A stretch of 64,000 nt of DNA, from assembly GCA_029964075.1 (NCBI GenBank), contig CM057138.1, positions 7,868,932-7,932,931 on the forward strand, written 5' to 3'. Under the pieces are notes generated by a model that worked only from the letters and a program-made list of their open reading frames with translations, had not been told where the DNA came from and searched no databases. Each line of letters opens with the position of its first letter. Position 1 is the stretch's first letter. The position numbers were made by a program, and so were the translations under genes. Source of the DNA: Patiria pectinifera (taxonomy: Eukaryota; Echinodermata; Asteroidea; Valvatida; Asterinidae). Positions 55,372-64,000 of this stretch are shown here, in pieces.

Positions 55372-55751
55372 GGCCAAAAAAAAAAATATTCGGTCTCTGG
55401 TCAGACCAAAGTTCCGGAATTGACACGGCCACACGTTTTTTGTGTGTTTTTTTTGTGCTTTTTTTTTCTTTAAGCTTGGATTGTACAGACAAGGTGGGGT
55501 ACTATTTTGCTTTTTTGGTGTCCTCATGTACATTGGTGTCCTCCATAATTTACCTTGGTGCTTTCGATCATTTGCCTTGGTGCAATTTCCCATTCCTTGG
55601 TGCTCTTTGGTAAAAAAAAAATTGAGGAGGTGCGGAAATAGAGGGCGCTGTTGGAGCTACCGCAGAACATTTTGGAAAAAAAAAGATCGACGCGCATGAT
55701 TAAAATCGACGCGCGCGCTGACCAGAGACCGACTTATTTTTTTTTTTGGCC
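55372..55751. mobile_element. TTA-flanked MITE with GGCCAAAA ends
   Basis: 380 bp. Inverted ends are GGCC, an A-run and TCGGTCTCTGGTCAG. It is flanked by TTA at 55369-55371 and 55752-55754. A TTA duplication and G...C ends fit PIF/Harbinger-type MITEs. It has inserted across the left border of the foldback element. Confidence 0.75.
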
Positions 55752-56586
55752 TTAGCTTGAGTAACACTCCAGCTGACATGCTGATATTCATTTCAGTCAC
55801 ATGTGAATGATAGCTCTACTGAGTGGAGCGCTGAATTACGGGTACCCCTCCATACTAGCGCTCCACCGATTCACCATACTTTGGTAGCACCATCACAGTA
55901 GCATAGTCAAAAACCCACGCGAGGATAAAAAGACCCCAAAAAACGGTAAAGAGATTACAAATGAGAGAGACAGTTATCCTGGATTGATCTTTCTTGACAT
56001 CCCATGAGACCCCTTATATTGTTCCCAAACAGCGAACATTTTGGAAAAAAACAGGAAAATAGTCTGAAAACTTACAGTTCAATGTGTTTGCATGGAGGTT
56101 CAGTTCTTGAATTAGCTTGTCGCTGAGGGCGTCTGACGTGACGTCACCGTCGTTGCTCGATCGCGAAGAAAAACAAGTCGCGCTTTATCTGCGACTGTTT
56201 TGTGTAATACGTGCTCCTTGGGTGTGTTCAAAGCCCATACTGTCGTACGGCGCGGCGCGGATCGGAGCACGTATTATTACACGAAACAGTCGCTGATAAA
56301 GCGCGACTTGTTTTTCTTCGCGATCCAGCAACGACGGTGACGTCACGTCAGACGCCCTCAGTGACAAGCTAATTCAAGAACTGAACCTCCATGCAAACAC
56401 ATTGAACTGTAAGTTTTCAGACTATTTTCCTGTTTTTTTCCAAAATGTTCGCTGTTTGGGAACAATATAAGGGGTCTCATGGGATGTCAAGAATGTATAG
56501 ATCAATCCAGGATAACTGTCTCTCTCATTTGTAATCTCTTTACCGTTTTTTGGGGGTCTTTTTGTCCTCGCGTGGGTTTTTGACTA

Positions 56587-58393
56587 GGCCGAACAAAAAA
56601 AATGGTGTGTTTACGGTAACCCGACCGACCTAGAATTTTTTCGGCCAAATTGCCGACCTCAAACTTTTTATTGCCATTTTGAAGGTTGATAATTGACAAA
56701 TTTCAAACATTTCAAGTACTTTTAATTTTGAAGGTTGATAATTGACAAATTTCAAACATTTCAAGTACTTTTAATTATTTGCCACGAACAAAAAACATTT
56801 TCCACACTTGAATCTGACCATGATTTGACACAAACATACCTGTGTTAAACGTGCGAAAATCACGACGATCTCTAAACTTGAACTCTCAAACTACGAAGTA
56901 CGATTATTTTTGCACAAACGCATCGGGGTACGCCTGGCTGGCCGACGGATGGCATGGTTCTCCCCACATACAAACGTGCGTACTGCGTATCTGCCCGATA
57001 CACTGGAATTGCGGCCGGCCCGATACGCTGACAAAAAAATGCCGATCACATTTTTTAGCCCCTGATACGCACAATATAATTATCATACACGTCATTAAAA
57101 TGCACAATTTGATCGTTACATACGCCATTATTTCAAAATCTTGACCAAAATCCTGTTTTTCCGATGCATGTGTGATCAAAATGCACAAGTCGACCATCAG
57201 CAGCACCCAGCTAACATACAGCATGGTGCACTGGTTCCTTTCGCCAGCTAACGGAATCAATGCTATGATGAAGGACCGGAACCAGTGACTACTGCCTCTC
57301 TCCGGTCCATACTTCGAATCATACAGCATGATGATGTAGTGGGCCGAAGTTGGATCGTAAAAAAATATTACCAAACAAACATCGCTGGAGAAAGAGAATT
57401 TCTGCGAATTAATTCACAGAACGTGATCTTTACTTTCTGTGTATGTGTTTTCCATTAAAATGACGAGATTGCAAAGCTCGAACTTGTGGCGAAACATCGT
57501 AGCGTGTTTCTGCAGTAGAGCAAGATTTTCGGCCACGTGGGCCATGAGCACGGCGCGATGTTCGGCCAGCCAGGCGGAATGTTGGTGGTGCCAGCGGCCG
57601 TGATGTAAAGTATAAAGTGGAATCACCGACCTCAAATATATTTTTAATTAGGTGAGGCAAGTTTTAATCACTTCTGATAGCCAGTCTTGATAATTTTCAT
57701 GGCGCAAATGAAAATAATCCAGGCACAAAATAAACATGATTCCTTGCTCTATGATTAGTACGAATGATGCTCCATTAATCAGCACCCCAAAAAATTGGCG
57801 AAATAATTTTTCGACCTACTGACGCTATTTTGAAAGGCATGTAATCGGAAGCAAAAGTTGTTTTTTTCTCCACCTTAATTTCTTAATTTGAAACTTACAT
57901 GTAAATGTAATGCATACTTTTCTAGTTAGGAAGCAATGAAACACAGGTTGTGAAATGTTAATTTTTTTTAAGTTAAAAATTTTGATTTTTTTTTCTTTAA
58001 TTACAAAAATATAAATAACCTACAAGATCTCCTCTGAATTTCAAGGACAAATCTTAAGATAAAGACCCCCAGATTTGCTCTAAAATGCACCAGAGAGCTT
58101 CTAAAGTTCAAACATTTTCGGGTTGTTGAATCACAGCAAATCTTCCCCCACATGTTTGAAAAAATCCTGGGGAGAACCCTGGCCGACGAAACAAATTAAT
58201 TTGGATTGAAATGTATCGATTGAATATCTTCAATGCTTGAATAGTGGTTTTATACAATTTTTTGCGAAAGAACACGCATGGGCATGCAGAACTGAAATGA
58301 AAAAAAAAAATTACAAAATAAAATTATTTCCCTACCTACCTGGATTTTTTTTTGAGGCCGTTATCGTAAACACACCATTTATTTTGTTTGGCC
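56587..58393. mobile_element. 1.8-kb TIR element with CTA duplication
   Basis: Inverted ends GGCCGAACAAA / AATGGTGTGTTTACG and complement, flanked by CTA at 56584-56586 and 58394-58396. The interrupted foldback arm reads through when the element and one CTA are removed. It holds a 49-bp tandem duplication (56677-56774). A minus-strand frame from 57635 to 56904 has a single stop near 57414 and no recognisable product. Three-base duplication and GGCC ends suggest a Harbinger-like origin. Confidence 0.7.
56677..56774. repeat. 49-bp tandem duplication
   Basis: Two copies of a unit starting TTTTGAAGGTTGATAATTG, 49 bases apart and nearly identical. Confidence 0.85.
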
Positions 58394-58541
58394 CTATGCT
58401 ACTGTGATGGTGCTACCAAAGTATGGTGAATCGGTGGAGCGCTAGTATGGAGGGGTACCCGTAATTCAGCGCTCCACTCAGTAGAGCTAATGTGAATGAA
58501 TATGAGCATGTCAGCTGGAGTTACTCAAGCTACCACGAGAT

Positions 58542-60546
58542 GTCGAATTGGCTCAAAATTCATGAGTATATATTTACCTTTGACGATTGTGCCGGTCTTT
58601 TTATCATTCCTGTCTGTTGTTTGTCTGGTTTGAAAGAAGTAATTTCTGCCATTTCCACAGCCTACAAGTACCAGCATGACGCCGACGCGTGACGGGACAG
58701 GGCCAGGGCCGGGGTGTTTTTTTCTAGTCTAGGGTGACATGACCAGATGAAAATCGCAAAATTCTGCTAGATTTAATAAAAAATCTGCTAAACCACCCAG
58801 AATCAAATGAAACGCATTATTAACACATTTACTCTCAAGCAGATGTTTACAAAATTTACGTTTAAAAACCAAAGTCATCAAATTTACTTTAAAAGAATTA
58901 AAAAGTTAAAAACTGGCTACCATGCCGAGGGTACAATACTTTACCGTACTTTACTATAGCTTGAGTAACTCTAGCTCGGCCAGTGAGTGCAGCGTTGAAC
59001 TACGGTACCCTCCGTTCTAACGGAGCCTCGCTCCACTCAGTAGAGTTACATGTAGAGTAACTCCAGCTTATAACAAGCTCATCAGGAATTCACATGTGAT
59101 GAGCTTATTAAGCTGGAGTTACTCAAGCTAACCTGTACCTACAAATCTGATATTATTTATGACAGGATCACCGATTGTACAGAATTCTGCTAGAAATCTG
59201 CTAAAAGTTTTATTCCGCTAGAATTTGTGCTAAATTCGTGGGTTGAAAAAACCCAAATCTGTCAGATCTAACCGAAAATCGGCTAAAACGGTCACCTTTC
59301 CGGAAGCGGGTAGTGCGCGAGAGGGCGCTTTTTACCGCTGCCACGCAGTTTCCATACACCAAATCGCTGATCTCTACTACTCTAGCTCTAGGGATGCACT
59401 TCGGCCATGACTGAACCAATTCAAGCCCCCATGGAAAACAGTGTAAAATTAACAAAGTTCAGGGCCAAATAACATGCAAGCCGACATCACTGGGGTTACT
59501 CAAACAAAAATTAAATCCTTGTCTTGTCCTTCATGTTTTTATTTAATTTCAATTTTGGGTAGACTGGACAAGTCAATTACATTTTTAAATATTTACACCA
59601 AAACAAAATCACCTTCCGAAAAGTAGTTCCCAAGCCTGAATGTAGCCATTTCACAAGTGGCATCCTTCCACTTTGTCAGGTAAATAAGACCCATTTTTCA
59701 ACCGTAATTTTATCAAGTCTGCCCTCAGATGCAGATTGAAGTCCCCCCAAACCAGGGAGTTGATCATTGGGTCTATTCACACAATTCCACCGTTTTTATA
59801 GCCAAACGGTCTCCGTTTTCTAAATAAATGGTGTGTGTGTGTGTGTGTGTGTGGGGGGGGGGGGGGGGTGAGTATGTAAACACCGGCAAGCGTGGACGTA
59901 GGACAAAAGAATTGGGGCGCAAACAAAACGTCCACGATTGACCGAACGTCCACGATCTAGAGCTGTCGCTAAAAAGTAGTGTGCCTGATTTTAACTTGTT
60001 CAGAAAAAAAGGCACTTGTTAAAAAAAAGGGCACGCTTTACAAAATATTGGGGGGGTGCGCTGGTGAAAAAAGGGCATTTGAAAGGAAAAGGGCAGTCTT
60101 TAGAAAATATTATGTCGAGCTTGCAGGATCGTTGGCTGGTTCGAATATTTAGCAGCGATTACCGCTATTCAACAAATAATAAGACGGAGTTTTGTGTTAT
60201 AATCTTTAATTTCCAGCGATAAAAAAACTCGCCGCTTTCGCTCGTACCTTGCAAGGCGGGGTGTTAAGCTCGTATGAGAACCATAGACATTATACGGGAA
60301 CAAGCTGATAGACTTGGTCAAGGCTAGGAAAAATCCGGAACTAGGAAAACGACTGTACATCTGTAGTGATTGAACTGATTAAACGAGAAAGTCCGTCATG
60401 TATAGGATGTAAGTTGAATGAAAATAATGATAATCCAACATTGTTCAAAGGCAAAAGAATAATCAATCAGAGGAAACATAAATTATCTGTGTCCGTGTCT
60501 CTAGCTTTCTTAATTGTTAATTGTCCAGTCTTGTCCCATATCCGTG
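58542..60546. other. Repeat-rich DNA without recognised genes
   Basis: Holds a TAGCTTGAG-type short element (58957-59130), and a GT microsatellite with a poly-G tract (about 59828-59867). The segment at 59815-60110 is related to 24180-24600. No coding sequence could be supported. Confidence 0.5.
58957..59130. mobile_element. Short member of the TAGCTTGAG foldback family
   Basis: 174 bp with ends TAGCTTGAGTAACTC and GAGTTACTCAAGCTA. Internally an AACTCCAGCTTA / TAAGCTGGAGTT hairpin surrounds a CACATGTGA palindrome. No clear target duplication. Confidence 0.6.
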
Positions 60547-62322
60547 TAGTCTGGTTCAGTGGCGTAGCCACCGGGGGCGTGGGGGGACCGCCCCCCATGA
60601 AACCTTGTCGCCCCCCCCCCCAAGTCGCCCCCCCCCCACTGAGATTTTGAGTTTCTAAACAAATTATCATTGATCTACATGACGCCATATGGGCCCTATT
60701 ATGTACTACAATGAATCGTTTGCCTAAAAAATATTGGTTAAAGTGGTCAGAAATTGCCTCAGATAGCACCACAGAGCATTTAGAATCCAAATTTTTCGGG
60801 GCCCTTAAGCGGGCCCCGAACCCCAAGCCTATAGCTCAGAATTCTGGTAGCTGATTCAATGACTCCAACCTCGAAAACAATGTTCACAAAATTTGCTTAT
60901 GCCTTTAGCTGAAAAAAAACCTCGAAAATTATGTTTAAATTACTATCTTTTGTGCTATAATTATTGGTTAAAGTGGTAAGAAATTGCCTCAGATCACACC
61001 ACAGAACATCGAAAATCCAATTTTTTCGGGGCCCTTAAGCGGGCCCCGAACTCCACGCCAATAGCTCAGAATACCGATACCTGATTCAATGTCTCCAACC
61101 TCGAAAACGATGTTCAAATAATTATCTTTTGCCAAGAAAATGTTAGTTAAAGCATGGAAGAGAGTCGTAAGAAATTGCTTCAAATCGCACCACAGAACAT
61201 TTGGAATCCATTTTTTGACGCCCCCCCATGAAATGTTCCAGCCCCCCAGCGCCCCCACTGAAAATTCCTGCCTACGCCACTGGTCTGGTTCCCAGACCAA
61301 AAGATTCTGACTATTCCTGATGAATCTTAGGTCCGGTAGCCTCCAACCTCGTCCCCAGTGCTTACTTTATTTCCAACACGGTTTCCAACATGGTTCCCTG
61401 GATAGGTAACTTTCTTCCTGTATCCTGATTCGATACCGCAATTGGCTAGTAATTGATTTTTATCGTGTACTTGGTGTTGTTATTCACAACGTGCAGTACG
61501 TGTTTTCGCGATCATTCGTCCACGCCTTCTCGAAAATATTAATTTCCTTTCCAGTTTGTTAATATTAATATGAAATGTGATACTGCATATTGTTTCGTTA
61601 AGATCGTAACAGTTTAATTGAATAAAAATCGTGTTTTCGTAACTCACGCCATGCTCGCGCTGCTACGAATTGACTCTGTTTTTACCCCAGACACCGCATA
61701 CAAAAACAAACGCTAATGTAACGCACCTGCAGGCACCAGACTATTCCTCATTTGCATACGCGTTCAAAAATCTTGCACATGCAAATGATCTAATACCAGG
61801 GTGAGAGAGCAGGTAGTGATGGGCGCGTACTGCTCGACACCCTGGGTACGAGGTTGGGTAGCCTCCGGTAATACATTGTATTACAATGTACGTCACGTGA
61901 CTAAAACGGGAGGAATTCCTCCTTTTCCCGAAAATTTCCGAAGTTTGCCGAAGTCGTTTCGTCGACAATCGGATAGCGCCCGAGTATTTCCGAGTATATA
62001 ATATAGGTTTAATTAACTGCTAATTGCTTATTAATTTTATTTTAAATGAGTTGATAATTAATATTCATTGCTTTCATTTAGAAAACTTGAAATTCAACGA
62101 CGATTTTGTGCATCAAATATACTCGGATCGTATGGGCGAACATTTTGCTGCGTCATGTACAATTTTGAATTTGACGACCGTTACCGAGATTTTCCAAAAC
62201 TCGGTCTTCATTCGGCTCCGCCTGCTAACAGTGCTATTTGGGTGCCTAATTTTGAAGATTCCAGATCAGCATTAGTGTTTCATCAGGAACAGTCAGAATC
62301 TTTTGGTCTGAGAACCAGACTA
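60547..62322. mobile_element. TAGTCTGGTT-ended DNA transposon interrupted by a hAT element
   Basis: Ends TAGTCTGGTTCCCAGACC (left half now split) and TCAGAATCTTTTGGTCTG ... AACCAGACTA, flanked by the exact 9-bp duplication ATATCCGTG (60538-60546 and 62323-62331). After removal of the hAT insertion the element is about 1.04 kb. Similar ends occur near 9952, 30251, 34988 and 35470, so the family is common. It is non-coding. Confidence 0.75.
60557..61282. mobile_element. Non-autonomous hAT element with internal tandem units
   Basis: Ends CAGTGGCGTAG and CTACGCCACTG with the 8-bp duplication GTCTGGTT (60549-60556 and 61283-61290), the hAT signature. Inside, a unit containing GGTTAAAGTGGT, GAAATTGCCTCAGAT, ACCACAGA and GGCCCTTAAGCGGGCCCC is repeated about three times (near 60730, 60965 and 61145). 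No transposase. It lies within the left end of the 60547-62322 element. Confidence 0.8.
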
Positions 62323-62654
62323 ATATCCGTGTTGCCCTCAACAAGTAAGTCCAAAGACCGCGAACGTCACGTTACAATAGTATAAAGTACGCAGATTCGT
62401 TGATGGAAGAATATACATGTACTTCAATCTATTCGTGATGCCAATATATTTTTTTGAAATTTTTTTTCTAATTCTTTTATGTGGAATTTCCATCAGAGAC
62501 ATAGAAATTTGGTGTGTGACCAGGGCCGGGCGTAATTGGGGTGAAACATCTGGAGGGGCACCTGGGGGCATGTTTTCAAGGGGGCACTGAAAGTAAATGA
62601 ACTGCGGCTTGCCTTTTTCGTTTTTGGACTGATGCATGATAAAGGCCTACCTGC

Positions 62655-62850
62655 ATGTATATCAAGGGCGGATCCGGGGGGGGGGGGGCAAAAATGTGGT
62701 CCCCAAAAAGTGGGGTGGGGTTACGGGGTATACGGCGTGGGGTTCGGGGCCCGCTCATGCAAGGGCCCCGAATGCTTTTGGGATTCTAGATGCTCTGTGG
62801 TGCGATCTGAGGCAATTTCTGACCAATTTTACCAATTTGTTTTGGTGGAA
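62655..62850. repeat. Fragment of the hAT-type repeat, opposite orientation
   Basis: Contains poly-G, GGTTCGGGGCCCGCT, GATGCTCTGTGGTGCGATCT and GAGGCAATTTCTGACC, the reverse complement of units in 60557-61282. Ends are not defined. Confidence 0.6.
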
Positions 62851-64000
62851 AAGATTATGGTGGTGTACGCAGTGCCTGCCTTTATTGAGACTTCACTAAA
62901 AAAAGTGTTTTTTTTCGGGGGGGGGGGGCTTGATGTATATGGACGTAAATGCTATAGCTGTTATACGTTTTGAAACACAAACCACAGGGAGTTGAGCTCC
63001 CGTTGTTAACAAATCTTACCAATAAAAATTACAATTGGATTTTCTTCTTGTGCTTTCCGGAAAAGTTTTTGAAGACTCAGAAGAATCTGTTTGGCGTTAG
63101 GGACTCTGCCATTTTGAACGTACGGATACAACACAGTACGTCGAATTCCCGATGAGTACATGCGTTGGAGTTATATTTGTCGGGCCTATGACTGAAATAA
63201 TTTGTTCTCAACAAAGGCATACTTGGAGCAGGATAATAAATGAAATTATGAACAGCTACAAACATCAGCTTATACTACAAAATCATGGGTGATCAAAGTC
63301 ATGCACTCAACACATTCAATCGTTCTGGTATCGGTTGCGTGTGCCACGAGCACGAACCGAGCACGCTTCCGCCAGTCATTTGTACCAAACTCCATCAACA
63401 AGTTCAACCAACTTGTCAAGCGATAACACAACCCTTGGTTACAAACATTTCTCCATACCCTTTGTAACTGCTATCTTATAAAGCCGCATGCAGTCAGTCA
63501 TAGAATTAGAAATTATTTCGTGTATATTGTTATGGTTAGTATAGTATAGTATAATATATAGATTAAATGATAATGGTATTAATTCACTTCTATTGGTTAC
63601 TCATATTGTTAATTAAGTTTTTGTTAGTCATAAGTTCAAATAAGTTTTTTTTTTATATATTTAGAAATGGACAACATTGCAAATGTGTAAGTATCTGTAT
63701 GTACTCTCTCTATGTTTTCAATTTGTACTGCTGGTGGAAAGCAAATTTCCGCATGCTTATTGTGGACAATAAATTATCATCATATCATCATATCATATAC
63801 TAGTAAACTCATGTGAAAAACGTACTCACGGGGAAGAAATTTCTTGCGAATACCCGCTCCGAGGCATTATATTCACTCATGCACTGTCAAGTTCAAATCT
63901 TACAACATATCACTGCATTTCTAACGGCGAAAACGATGTGTTCTTGATTCACAGTGCAAGCATCTGGCTGCAGCTGTTCAAGACCGCAGATAGACAATGT
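62851..64000. other. Right window edge, no gene recognised
   Basis: Frames are short. The AT-rich part 63540-63800 ends in AATAAATTATCATCATATC repeats, a tail type seen on LINE 3' ends, but no reverse transcriptase is visible. No other feature can be supported. Confidence 0.4.

Larger units (their letters stand above)
55370..58532. mobile_element. Foldback transposon, TAGCTTGAG family, interrupted twice
   Basis: Ends TAGCTTGAGTAAC and GTTACTCAAGCTA are bounded by the exact 9-bp duplication CCACGAGAT (55361-55369 and 58533-58541). Long arms pair around a loop at about 56217-56262. A MITE (55372-55751) sits at the very left end and a 1.8-kb element (56587-58393) in the right arm. Without them the element is about 970 bp. 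It has no transposase. The 9-bp duplication and long inverted repeats resemble Mutator-like elements. Confidence 0.8.

Overview
This is a window of animal nuclear DNA, most likely from a marine invertebrate. I see spliced genes with GT/AG introns, a vertebrate-type SPOUT1 gene, an IER immediate-early gene and very dense nested DNA transposons. The over-represented word TACATGTA and the SINE type hint at an echinoderm or hemichordate, but I cannot fix the species.

Host part, 1-40200. An intronless IER2/IER5-family gene lies on the minus strand (5635-6486). Its upstream side carries a CRE, a CCAAT box, a CArG-like box and a TATA-like box. A SPOUT1 (C9orf114/CENP-32) methyltransferase gene on the minus strand occupies 13131-32998. 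Eleven exons could be placed with matching splice sites and phases. They sum to 1086 nt, one open frame of 361 residues plus stop. The 5'-most coding exon is not located. Its introns and flanks hold a 1.26-kb solo LTR with a perfect target duplication, TTAA-flanked MITEs, foldback elements, a 64-bp minisatellite, a SINE and a decayed LINE reverse transcriptase.

Polinton part, 40207-55164. This is a complete 14,958-bp Polinton/Maverick element with 371-bp terminal inverted repeats differing at about five positions and a perfect 6-bp target duplication (CGCTAA). It sits inside the terminal inverted repeat of a smaller host repeat. Genes in order: protein-primed-type DNA polymerase B (two frameshifts), retroviral-type integrase (minus strand), a small coiled-coil membrane protein, major capsid protein, packaging ATPase, several small membrane or virion proteins, a 418-residue coiled-coil protein, a minus-strand 410-residue protein (cut by a stop near its 5' end), a decayed minor-capsid-like gene, a frameshifted membrane/coiled-coil protein and a TFIIB-like zinc-ribbon/cyclin-fold protein. 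I recognise no adenovirus-type cysteine protease. Many genes start just after a TATATTAAA-like box, and two hairpins with T-runs lie at transcript-end positions. Box plus TFIIB-like factor suggests a self-encoded transcription system, the most interesting hypothesis of the window.

Right flank, 55175-64000. No host gene is recognisable. The DNA is a stack of nested transposons whose order of insertion can be read from target duplications: a foldback element (9-bp duplication CCACGAGAT) cut by a TTA-flanked MITE and by a 1.8-kb CTA-flanked element, then a TAGTCTGG element (9-bp duplication ATATCCGTG) cut by a hAT element (8-bp duplication GTCTGGTT).
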